Assembly (NCBI RefSeq): GCF_010111755.1
Contig: NC_088951.1
Location: 124,001-188,000 of the forward strand
DNA length: 64,000 nucleotides
Reading direction: 5' to 3'
From: Nakaseomyces glabratus
Lineage: Eukaryota > Ascomycota > Saccharomycetes > Saccharomycetales > Saccharomycetaceae
Under the pieces are notes generated by a model that saw only the letters and a list, made by a program, of their open reading frames with translations, did not search any database and had not been told where the DNA came from. Shown here in pieces: positions 30,953-40,397 of the stretch. Numbering within the stretch: the stretch's first letter is position 1; each line of letters starts with the position of its first letter. The translations under genes and the position numbers were made by a program.

Positions 30953-33900
30953 ATGAACGAGAAGATCTTTTGGTATCTGACTCTGTTATTCCTATTTAAC
31001 CTGGCAAGTTCATTGCCAGTGGAGGATAAACTGAGCATCAAGAGAGTGTTCCAGAAGAGGGCCGTGGACATCACCCCGTTTGCTCACTACCCAAGACCTG
31101 AAGGTTGTTCAAGTCCACCAAATGCAGTAAGCGTGGGTTTGCACATGGACCTTTACAACTACCCTTACTTGTACGTGAAGAATCCAAGAACTGGATTCAC
31201 TAACGATACAGATAGTGATGCTGACGGCGAGACTGATGGCGATTCTGCGGGCGGAATCGAAGGCAGAGCCGGTCAATGTTGGAACCCAGAGTATCAGGAC
31301 CCCAACTTCCCACGTTATGGTTACAAAAAGTACGGCTCCTTTGGCTCTAGTGATCATGTTAATGGTAAAATCTCTTGGGACCACAATGAATTTAAAGAGG
31401 GATGTAAGCCAATCATGGCCCGGCTACCTACTGCTTATAATTATCCTGCCAAAATAACTTTCTCGAATTTTACTATGGTTCTATCCGGCTACTTCAAGCC
31501 TAAGTCTACCGGACTCTATAAATTTGAAATTCATGCTGATGACTTTATCCTGTTCAACTTTGGTTCTAAGAATGCTTTTGAATGTTGTAACAGAGAAGAG
31601 TCCATTGATAATTTTGGTCCATATGTTGCATACGCCATGTGGCCTAATGAGGCTGACCAAGAATTGGAAGTGTACTTGTTCGAGGATTCATATTATCCTA
31701 TCAGGTTGTTTTACAACAACAGAGACTATCATTCGAAATTCATGGTTGGGTTCTATCCACCCAATACAGAGGAGATTACATATGACTTTGATGGTTACTT
31801 ATATATGCTCGATGATACCGGTAATGAATGTAAGGACTCTATCAGATACAAGACTGTCTGTGATGATGATGTCGTTGATGACACTACTTTTAGTACACAA
31901 TACAGTACGATCATGGAACCAGGTGGAGGTACAGAAGTCATAACTATCTATTACATCAGGATGAAATGTGAAGAAGAAGATTGCATTGGTCAGTGGGACC
32001 CAATTAATAATATCTGCTACACCCCCGAAGATTGCGCTAATGATGGTGGTTACTGGAATGGTGACATGTGTGATCAAAGCTGTAAAATGGAAGGGGGTAT
32101 AGTTAATCCCGATACTGGAGATTGTGACAAATCTTGTATCGAATCCGGCGGTTTCTTGGATGAAAATGGCAACTGTGATACAACCTGTAGAGACGATGGT
32201 GGTATGCTAGTCGAGGGGCAGTGTGATTATCAGTGTAAGGAAGCAGGTGGTATTCTAGTAGGAGACCACTGTGACACTACATGTGTTGACTCTGGTGGTA
32301 AACTCAACGAAGATGGTACATGTGACCATAGCTGTAGAGACCAAGGAGGTCAACTGGACGAGAGCGGCGAATGTGACACTAGTTGTAAGGACAGTGGCGG
32401 CATGTTGATTGAAGGCGAATGTGATACCAGCTGTAAAGACGAAGGTGGTCAGTTGGACGAAAATAATGAATGCGATACCCACTGTAAGGATCAGGGTGGT
32501 ATTATAGACGAGAATGGCAACTGTGATACGAGCTGTAAAGATTCTGGCGGTAAGTTAGATGAAAACGGCGCGTGTGACACTAGTTGCAGAGATGACGGCG
32601 GTATTATTGATGAGAATGGCAACTGTAATACCACATGCAGAGATGATGGTGGTATAATAGTTGGTGATCACTGTGACACCAGTTGTAGAGATGCAGGTGG
32701 TATTCTAATAGAAGATCATTGTGACACTACCTGTCGTGACTCTGGTGGTAAACTCAACGAAGATGGTACTTGTGACCATAGCTGTAGGGACCAAGGAGGT
32801 CAACTGGATGAGAACGGTAAATGTGACTATAGTTGTAAAAATGGCGGTGGTAAGTTGGATGAAGACGGTAATTGTGATATGTCCTGTAAAGAGAACGGCG
32901 GTAAGTTGGATGAGAACGGCGATTGTGACTTGAGCTGTAAAGAAGATGGTGGTAAGTTGGATGAAGACGGTAATTGTGATTATAGTTGTAAAGAAGAAGG
33001 AGGTATCATAGATGAAAGTGGTAACTGTAACACCACGTGTAAAGATTCGGGCGGTCAAATTATCGACGGCGAGTGTAATTATGGATGCAAAGAAGTTGGT
33101 GGTGTTGTTATTGATGGAGAGTGTGACACTAGCTGTGTTGATTCTGGTGGCATCTTAGATGGAGACGGTAATTGCGACCGTAGCTGTATTGAATCAGGAG
33201 GCGTTCTAGAAGATGGTGCATGTAACACTACCTGTCGTGACTCTGGTGGTAAACTAAACGTTGATGGTACGTGTGATACCAGTTGTAGAGACGATGGTGG
33301 TATGTTAGTAGGAGACGAGTGTGATTATCAGTGTAAGGAAGCAGGTGGTATTCTAGTAGGAGACCACTGTGACACTACATGTGTTGACTCTGGTGGTAAA
33401 CTCAACGAAGATGGTACATGTGACCATAGCTGTAGAGACCAAGGAGGTCAACTGGACGAGAGCGGCGAATGTGACACTAGTTGTAAGGACAGTGGCGGCA
33501 TGTTGATTGAAGGTGAATGTGATACCAGCTGTAAAGACGAAGGTGGTCAGTTGGACGAAAATAATGAATGCGATACCCACTGTAAGGATCAGGGTGGTAT
33601 TATAGACGAGAATGGCAACTGTGATACGAGCTGTAAAGATTCTGGCGGTAAGTTAGATGAAAACGGCGCGTGTGACACTAGTTGCAGAGATGACGGCGGT
33701 ATTATTGATGAGAATGGCAACTGTAATACCACATGCAGAGATGATGGTGGTATAATAGTTGGTGATCACTGTGACACCAGTTGTAGAGATGCAGGTGGTA
33801 TTCTAATAGAAGATCATTGTGACACTACCTGTCGTGACTCTGGTGGTAAACTCAACGAAGATGGTACATGTGACCATAGCTGTAGGGACCAAGGAGGTCA

Positions 33901-35341
33901 ACTGGATGAGAACGGTGATTGTGACACTAGTTGCATAGATGCAGGTGGTGTACTGGAGAATGGTGAGTGTGTTTTCCCTCCTACATCGTCTTCCACCTCT
34001 GAAACATCCTCGACAACCGATCAGTCTTCTTCGCAGTCTGATGATAGTAGTGTGGAAAGTTCATCCACCCCGATGGATAGTTCCACCATTGAGAGTTCAT
34101 CCTCTGAGATCATAACATCCGAATCTGAAAGTGAAAGTGTGCCTATTGCTAGTTCATCATCTGAGGTTATGACCTCTGAATCGGAAAGTGAGAGTATACC
34201 CATTTTAACTTCATCTTCTCAAATACCTATTGCAAGTTCGTCTTCTGAAGAAGTAACATCAGAATCTGAAAGTGAAACTGTGCCTATTTTAACTTCATCT
34301 TCAAAGATCATATCTTCTGAGTCAGGAAGTCAAAGTGTGCCTATTTCAAGTTCATCTTCTGAGATTGTAACTAGTCAATCAGAAAGTAATATTCCATCTC
34401 CAAACCCAGAACCTAGAACGACCACTATTACAACAATAATTACAGAAGATGGTCAAATAATAACCATAACTACAACAGTTACCGGATTTGTTCCCGAACC
34501 AACAGGGGAAAGTGAAGGTAATGGGGAGTCTGATGATGAGAATCCCGAGAACCGAATTGAAAATAATTCGGACGAAAATGAATTCGTAGATCCAGAATTT
34601 GCTGATGATATTCCAGATGATCCGGCTGGTCCTGAAGATAATGGTGGTAATGACCCAGTAAACCCTGAACAGGACAACAATAATGGTCCAGCTAATCCAG
34701 GACAAGATAGCACCAATGGCTCTGGTAACTCTGATCAAATCGACAACAATCCACCTACTCCTGAGGAAAATGCCGGTGATGGCAATTCCAATGGTAACGA
34801 TCCAGCAGACCCCTCCAGAAGAACCTCTATCCTAGGTGATGAACGTACTAGAGCGTCACCAGGAGGTACCTCTCAGCCTACTGGTGCTAATGGCAACGTC
34901 AATGGTAACAGTCCAGGCGCCAATGTCAACGGAGGTGGTACAGGAAACTCCAACAACAATAATAACAATAACAATAACAATGGTAATGCACCAAATGGAG
35001 GTGATGGAAGTAATGGAGATGCCAACCAAGGCCCTTCCAGAAGAACCTCACTTCTCGGTGATGAGCGTACAAGAGCAGGCCAAGCGGCCCCTACTGGAGG
35101 ATCCTCGCCAAACAACGGTGTTGCGGGAGATACGAGCAACAATGGAGGAGCGATTGTGTCGCAGCAAGTGGATGACGGTGGAGCAGGCTCTCCTAGAAGA
35201 ACGTCGATATTGGGCGACGTGAGATCAAGAACAACGCTGAATGGAGAGGTTTTGAACTTCGAGGGCAGTGGTGTGAGACGGGCAGTTGCTGGCAACCTAG
35301 CCCTGCCACTGATGATGGTTGGCCTGGTATTCAACTTGTGA
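30953..35341 (+). CDS. EPA9: Epa-family GPI-anchored adhesin (second copy)
   Basis: 1462 residues with the same layout as the first copy: signal peptide, Kex2-type KR, PA14 lectin domain with the Asp pair at 196-197 and ligand loop NNRDYHSK, Cys-rich units at 373-1006, Ser-rich stalk, Asn run (about 10), SRRTS-type motifs (three) and a GPI tail. The lectin domain differs at many positions and almost every third base, whereas from about 32096 the DNA nearly matches the first copy. The Cys-rich array has 38 units because units 4-15 recur as units 26-37. The 28-residue Ser repeats and a 39-residue Pro/Asn segment of the first copy are missing. The name EPA9 is from memory of the chromosome A order; family membership is firm. 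Confidence 0.85.
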   Translation: MNEKIFWYLTLLFLFNLASSLPVEDKLSIKRVFQKRAVDITPFAHYPRPEGCSSPPNAVSVGLHMDLYNYPYLYVKNPRTGFTNDTDSDADGETDGDSAGGIEGRAGQCWNPEYQDPNFPRYGYKKYGSFGSSDHVNGKISWDHNEFKEGCKPIMARLPTAYNYPAKITFSNFTMVLSGYFKPKSTGLYKFEIHADDFILFNFGSKNAFECCNREESIDNFGPYVAYAMWPNEADQELEVYLFEDSYYPIRLFYNNRDYHSKFMVGFYPPNTEEITYDFDGYLYMLDDTGNECKDSIRYKTVCDDDVVDDTTFSTQYSTIMEPGGGTEVITIYYIRMKCEEEDCIGQWDPINNICYTPEDCANDGGYWNGDMCDQSCKMEGGIVNPDTGDCDKSCIESGGFLDENGNCDTTCRDDGGMLVEGQCDYQCKEAGGILVGDHCDTTCVDSGGKLNEDGTCDHSCRDQGGQLDESGECDTSCKDSGGMLIEGECDTSCKDEGGQLDENNECDTHCKDQGGIIDENGNCDTSCKDSGGKLDENGACDTSCRDDGGIIDENGNCNTTCRDDGGIIVGDHCDTSCRDAGGILIEDHCDTTCRDSGGKLNEDGTCDHSCRDQGGQLDENGKCDYSCKNGGGKLDEDGNCDMSCKENGGKLDENGDCDLSCKEDGGKLDEDGNCDYSCKEEGGIIDESGNCNTTCKDSGGQIIDGECNYGCKEVGGVVIDGECDTSCVDSGGILDGDGNCDRSCIESGGVLEDGACNTTCRDSGGKLNVDGTCDTSCRDDGGMLVGDECDYQCKEAGGILVGDHCDTTCVDSGGKLNEDGTCDHSCRDQGGQLDESGECDTSCKDSGGMLIEGECDTSCKDEGGQLDENNECDTHCKDQGGIIDENGNCDTSCKDSGGKLDENGACDTSCRDDGGIIDENGNCNTTCRDDGGIIVGDHCDTSCRDAGGILIEDHCDTTCRDSGGKLNEDGTCDHSCRDQGGQLDENGDCDTSCIDAGGVLENGECVFPPTSSSTSETSSTTDQSSSQSDDSSVESSSTPMDSSTIESSSSEIITSESESESVPIASSSSEVMTSESESESIPILTSSSQIPIASSSSEEVTSESESETVPILTSSSKIISSESGSQSVPISSSSSEIVTSQSESNIPSPNPEPRTTTITTIITEDGQIITITTTVTGFVPEPTGESEGNGESDDENPENRIENNSDENEFVDPEFADDIPDDPAGPEDNGGNDPVNPEQDNNNGPANPGQDSTNGSGNSDQIDNNPPTPEENAGDGNSNGNDPADPSRRTSILGDERTRASPGGTSQPTGANGNVNGNSPGANVNGGGTGNSNNNNNNNNNNGNAPNGGDGSNGDANQGPSRRTSLLGDERTRAGQAAPTGGSSPNNGVAGDTSNNGGAIVSQQVDDGGAGSPRRTSILGDVRSRTTLNGEVLNFEGSGVRRAVAGNLALPLMMVGLVFNL
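32225..32818 (+). repeat. Intragenic duplication in EPA9, first copy
   Basis: About 594 bp (stalk units 4-15) that recurs 1098 bp downstream at 33323-33916 with only a few differences, for example 32416 C versus T and 32770 T versus A in the aligned copy. Confidence 0.9.
33323..33916 (+). repeat. Intragenic duplication in EPA9, second copy
   Basis: Second copy of the 594 bp block, encoding stalk units 26-37. Its near identity to the block at 32225-32818 marks it as a recent in-frame expansion by unequal crossing-over. Confidence 0.9.
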
Positions 35342-36035
35342 ACCCTTTGGCAGTTGACAAGATGTCTACGTTTTGCCAATGTGGTTGATTTTTCTTTCCC
35401 TCATTATAAACATGTTTAATGCACTTTTTGTTTGTAATTTCAATAAGTATGTTTCCGTTTTAAATAAGCAATAAAAAAGAATACTCAGTATCTGTAAAAC
35501 ATGAAATGGTGGTGAAGCCCAGCTATATACTACTATATACTGTTTAGTGGCACCGAATATGTGCCGATGCTTGCAGATGAGAGCTACCCGGGTATGCATC
35601 AGCGAGAACATGTGCCCTCGAACGATTACACCACCCTGCAAAGCACACCGCCCCGGCATAGCAGGCTTTCCCCCGAAAACGTCGCAGTGAACAGGACATC
35701 GGCGCCCGATCCTATAGCAATAGTCCCACCAGCGGACACCCCAGGTGTATATATCGGCGGTTACGCGTTCACAGGCAGCAGGTGCAGCCACTTCCTCGTG
35801 TACATTAGCAGCAGCAAGCCTTTGAGATCATACAGCGCGCAAGTAGGCCAGGTAAACACGAGAGAATCAGGTTCCTGAATATAGTCCATCACGGGAGCAG
35901 CTTCAGAGCACTTGATAAGCAGTACAGGAATTCTGGTAATTGTGGTAATTGTGGTAGTACGATATAATACCAACAGCTGAGAGTTGAGAACGGAGTCCGA
36001 ATTCGAGTCAGGAGAAGCAAGCTTAAGTACTGGAG
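35342..36035. promoter_or_regulatory. EPA9-PGD1 intergenic region (copy 2)
   Basis: 694 bp matching 26216-26909 almost base for base. It holds the EPA9 3' region and the PGD1 promoter. Confidence 0.6.
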
Positions 36036-37320
36036 ATGGCTACGAAACAAGAGGAGCAGGCGAACTTGAGCGACGTGCTGACGCCTAGCATGAGTCTGAC
36101 GGAGCTGGAAATGAAGTTTGCAGATGAGACGGACGGTAAGGCTAAGGATGTTGTTCAGGCGCGTATCAAGAAGGCTGAAGACGGCATCCTTCCTCTGAGA
36201 CTCCAATTCAACGACTTCACACAGATAATGTCAAGTCTCGATGAGGAGAGGTACGCCAACGTCAGCAAGCAGGAGAAGTTCCAAATGATAAGGTCGAAGG
36301 TGTTGGGGCTCACAGAGAGACTGCAGGAATTGTCGAACGACTTTGAAGAACTGCAGCCACTGTTTGCTACAGTCGGTGAATACTCGAAGACATACAAGAA
36401 CAAGAACTTCCAGGTGCTGGAGAACCTGGCGTCATATAATCACAGGGGGAAAGCTGGTGCTTCGATCTCCAACAGCACGCCTACACCAGCAGCAGCCACA
36501 CCGACAACGGCCCCAACTCCCGGGGCTGGCACGAAGAAGGCAGCGAAGACAGCACCCACACCAACGGCGACGGCTACTATCGGTACGCCGAGCAACAATG
36601 CTCCGACACCAGCCACCACAGCTACGACGCCAGGAACACAAGCGAAGAAACCCCGCAAGCCCAGGCAGACGAAGAAACAGCAACAGGCTGCGGCTGCGGC
36701 TGCGGCCGTTGCTCAAGCACAGGCCCAGGCCCAGGCTCAAGCTCAAAATCAGAACCAGAACAATATGCAGAACAAAAATATAAGCAATCCTGGCATGAAC
36801 TCGAATATGGGTACTCCAGTAATGGGCAACCCGAACATGAAACAAATGCAAAGTCCTATTCCAGCGAATGCTATGAACAACATGAATGTACCGCACAATG
36901 GGGCAATGCGGCCCAGTGTGCCAAATGGTAATATGGGCAATCCAAGTATGGGTAATCTAAATATGAATGCCCCAAATATGGGTAATCCGAACATGAACAA
37001 TCCAAACATGAACAACCCTAATGCAATGATGTCCCCCATGGCCGGTCAAGGCCAGCTAAATCAGATGTTCCCAATGCAGAACCACAACCAGAACGGTCAA
37101 TTCATGGGCCAGCAATCGCCGGGTCCCAACATTGGCCAAATGCAATTCCCACCAAATAATGGCAATATGAATGGCATGCCCGGTACCTCCGACATGAACC
37201 TCGGCATGAACCCCTCCATGAATATGAACATGGGTATGAACCTGAACCAGATCACACCTGCCAATATCTTGAGCATGAACACGAAGGGGAAAGACGACCA
37301 GATGCAGAACATTGGAATGG

Positions 37321-37366
<46 letters not shown>

Positions 37367-37481
37367 GAACCAGAGCATGAACATGAACATGAACAACGAC
37401 AGCAACAACCCCAAGAGTGCATACGATCTCGTGGACTTCAACTCCCTCGACCTCTCCAGCCTGAACATGGACTTCTTGTAA
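36036..37481 (+). CDS. PGD1: Mediator tail subunit Med3/Pgd1 (copy 2, ancestral position)
   Basis: 481 residues, the same domains as copy 1: conserved helical N-terminus of about 130 residues, Ala/Pro/Thr linker, Asn/Met/Gln-rich tail and short acidic-hydrophobic C-terminus. It is followed by TRP5 and CWH41 on the same strand, the YGL025C-YGL026C-YGL027C order, so this is the ancestral copy. Differences from copy 1 include His to Gln near residue 355, Met to Leu near residue 408, and a QNQSQNQSQ variant of the QN repeat that adds 4 residues. Both copies are open throughout and have the same promoter, so both are probably expressed. Two MED3 genes have been described for this species, which fits. 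Confidence 0.9.
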
Positions 37482-37960
37482 TGTTTTCAAGAATGCAAGG
37501 AAAGGGGAAATGAAGTGATGCATGCAAGGGAGATCTACGTGTCCAAAAAGGCACCGAAGTATTCCATCCATCGGGAGCAACAGTTGGCTTCCGCCGGAAT
37601 AGTCACATGTATAATCACCCACATAGAAAGGTGTATTACCACTGCTATGACATCACGATAGACAACATCACAATTGACGCTATTACTCATTTTTCCACAA
37701 TTTTTTTTTCACCAAAATTTCTTTTTAGTCATTTTTGTCAGCTACCAAGCTGTGCAAGCCTGTAAACTGGTATTGGTAGAATTGCTCATTAATCGCATCA
37801 TCAAAGTGGATCGATGGTTCTTATTTAAGTCTGGGTTGTACTTTCCAATTTTCAATCTACGTTTTATTTGGTGTACTTGCCGTCATATTTTTGTGGGGAT
37901 TTTACTTCATTATTTGTTATCTCTGTGTTGACATAATAAGACTATCGTAAGCACAAGATA
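37482..37960. promoter_or_regulatory. PGD1-TRP5 intergenic region
   Basis: The first 130 bp belong to the duplicated unit, which ends at about 37611. The rest is the TRP5 promoter, AT-rich with T-tracts near 37690-37740. A weak Gcn4-like word (TTACTCA) occurs near 37682; I see no perfect TGASTCA. Confidence 0.45.
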
Positions 37961-40084
37961 ATGTCTCATCAACTTAAGCAAACATTTGCCAATGCGAAAA
38001 ATGAGGGGCGTAATGCCTTGGTAACATTCATGACTGCTGGTTATCCTAGAGTCGCAGAGACCATTCCAATAATGAAGGGTTTCCAAGAAGGTGGTGTTGA
38101 TGTCATTGAATTGGGTATGCCATTCTCTGATCCTATTGCAGATGGTCCAACAATTCAAGTTGCCAACACCAAGGCTTTGGAGAACGGTGTCACTTTGGTA
38201 CAAACTTTGGACTTGTTAAAGAAAGCTAGAGATGAAGGTGTTACTGTCCCTGTTATCCTTATGGGTTACTACAATCCTATTCTAAACTATGGTGAGGAAA
38301 AATTCATTCAAGATGCAGCGGATGCAGGTGCAAACGGTTTCATTATTGTTGATTTGCCACCTGAAGAAGCCATTAAAGTCAGAAACATGATGAAGAAGCA
38401 CGGATTAAGTTTGGTTCCTCTAGTGGCTCCTTCTACCACAGATTCTCGTCTTGAGCTTTTGGCTAAAATCGCCGATTCGTTCGTCTATGTCGTGTCAAGA
38501 ATGGGTACTACTGGTGTCCAATCATCGGTTGCCAGTGACCTAGATACTCTGGTCAGCAGAGTTAGGAAATACACCAAGGAAACCCCTATTGCAGTAGGTT
38601 TTGGTGTCTCTACTAGAGAACATTTCGAATCTGTTGGAAGTCTATCCGACGGTGTTGTCATTGGTTCCAAAATCGTTACTTTATGTGGGGAAGCCCCAGA
38701 AGGTAAGTGTGGTGAGGTCGCAAAGAAGTACGTCGAAGAGATACTAAATGGTAAGAAACACAAGATTCTATCTGGTGAAGAGTACCAACTAATGAAAACG
38801 GCCACCAATGAACTAGAATCCGATTCGGACCACCACGAATTTGAAGAAGACCACAAACACCCAATAAGATTTGGTGACTTCGGTGGCCAATACGTTCCAG
38901 AAGCTTTACATACATGTTTGAAGGAACTAGAAGAAGGTTTTGAAGATGCAATTGCTGATCCTACTTTCTGGGAGGAATTCAAATCCTTGTACTCTTACAT
39001 TGGTCGTCCATCTTCTTTGCATAAGGCTGAAAGATTGACTGAACACTGTGGTGGTGCCCAAATCTGGTTGAAGAGAGAAGACTTGAATCACACTGGTTCA
39101 CATAAGATTAACAACGCTCTTGCCCAAGTTTTAATTGCAAGAAGATTGGGTAAGACAGAAATCATCGCCGAAACTGGTGCTGGTCAACACGGTGTCGCTA
39201 CTGCAACAGCATGTGCCAAGTTTGGTTTAAAATGTACTGTTTTTATGGGAGCTGAAGATGTTCGTCGTCAAGCTCTGAATGTTTTCAGAATGAGAATTCT
39301 AGGAGCTAAGGTTGTTTCCGTTACTAATGGTACAAAGACTTTAAGAGATGCTACTTCTGAAGCTTTCAGATTCTGGGTCACAAATTTGAAGAGTACCCAC
39401 TACGTTGTGGGTTCTGCTATTGGTCCACATCCTTACCCAACACTGGTACGTACTTTCCAAAGTGTGATAGGTAATGAAACCAAAGAACAATTTGCTGCTC
39501 TAAATAATGGTAAGCTTCCAGATGTAGTGGTGGCATGTGTTGGTGGTGGTTCAAACTCAACTGGTATGTTTTCTCCATTCGAACATGACACGAGCGTCAA
39601 ACTTCTGGGTGTTGAAGCAGGTGGTGATGGTATCGATACTGACTATCATAGTGCTACTTTAACCGCAGGTAGACCAGGTGTCTTCCACGGTGTCAAGACA
39701 TACGTTCTGCAGGATCAAGATGGTCAAGTCCATGATACACATTCCGTTTCAGCAGGGTTGGACTATCCTGGTGTTGGTCCTGAACTGGCATTCTGGAAGG
39801 CAACGGGACGTGCCGAATTCATTGCTGCTACTGATGCTCAAGCTCTAGAAGGTTTCAAGTTGATCTCCCAACTTGAAGGTATTATTCCAGCTTTAGAATC
39901 ATCACACGCTGTTTACGGTGCATGTGAAAGAGCGAAGACCATGAAACCAGATGAACACTTGATCATCAACATTTCTGGTAGAGGTGACAAGGACGTCCAA
40001 AGTGTCGCTGAAGTTCTTCCAAAACTCGGTCCTCAAATCGGCTGGGACCTGAGATTCGAAGAAGACCCTTCTGTAGGAAATTAG
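37961..40084 (+). CDS. TRP5: Tryptophan synthase, fused alpha and beta
   Basis: 707 residues, the same length as S. cerevisiae Trp5, which converts indole-3-glycerol phosphate and serine to tryptophan. The alpha domain (about 1-255) has FMTAGYP, the catalytic [14 protein letters not shown] stretch and the phosphate-binding GFGVSTRE and [10 protein letters not shown] segments. A charged linker leads into the beta domain (about 300-707) with [10 protein letters not shown], the PLP lysine in GSHKINN (K382), the Gly-rich phosphate loop [10 protein letters not shown] and the C-terminal NISGRGDKD. Codon use is moderately biased. The gene lies between PGD1 and CWH41 as YGL026C does. Confidence 0.97.
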   Translation: MSHQLKQTFANAKNEGRNALVTFMTAGYPRVAETIPIMKGFQEGGVDVIELGMPFSDPIADGPTIQVANTKALENGVTLVQTLDLLKKARDEGVTVPVILMGYYNPILNYGEEKFIQDAADAGANGFIIVDLPPEEAIKVRNMMKKHGLSLVPLVAPSTTDSRLELLAKIADSFVYVVSRMGTTGVQSSVASDLDTLVSRVRKYTKETPIAVGFGVSTREHFESVGSLSDGVVIGSKIVTLCGEAPEGKCGEVAKKYVEEILNGKKHKILSGEEYQLMKTATNELESDSDHHEFEEDHKHPIRFGDFGGQYVPEALHTCLKELEEGFEDAIADPTFWEEFKSLYSYIGRPSSLHKAERLTEHCGGAQIWLKREDLNHTGSHKINNALAQVLIARRLGKTEIIAETGAGQHGVATATACAKFGLKCTVFMGAEDVRRQALNVFRMRILGAKVVSVTNGTKTLRDATSEAFRFWVTNLKSTHYVVGSAIGPHPYPTLVRTFQSVIGNETKEQFAALNNGKLPDVVVACVGGGSNSTGMFSPFEHDTSVKLLGVEAGGDGIDTDYHSATLTAGRPGVFHGVKTYVLQDQDGQVHDTHSVSAGLDYPGVGPELAFWKATGRAEFIAATDAQALEGFKLISQLEGIIPALESSHAVYGACERAKTMKPDEHLIINISGRGDKDVQSVAEVLPKLGPQIGWDLRFEEDPSVGN

Positions 40085-40397
40085 ATATTATTATAAATAG
40101 AATAGTTCTGTTTTAATCTTACTGTAACAAATATGCAACTAATTATTATTTTGTGATTATTACTTTTAGCTCTTAAAGTTATTTTGCAAAGTGAAAAAAA
40201 ATAATCCATTTTAACACATTTGGCCGATGCATCAAAATTGATCTTTACAAAATACATAAGCTGATATATAAGAGACAGCCACGAAGCTACCAAATCAATA
40301 GGTATTAATTGTCAATTGGGACCATAGAATTGAACATCGTGCAGAACTTATACTGAGAACCAAAACTCTGTACCGCTTTCGCCGTTGTTGCTTCAAA
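40085..40397. other. TRP5-CWH41 intergenic region
   Basis: 313 bp of AT-rich DNA with no distinct motif beyond probable terminator and promoter A/T tracts. Confidence 0.4.
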
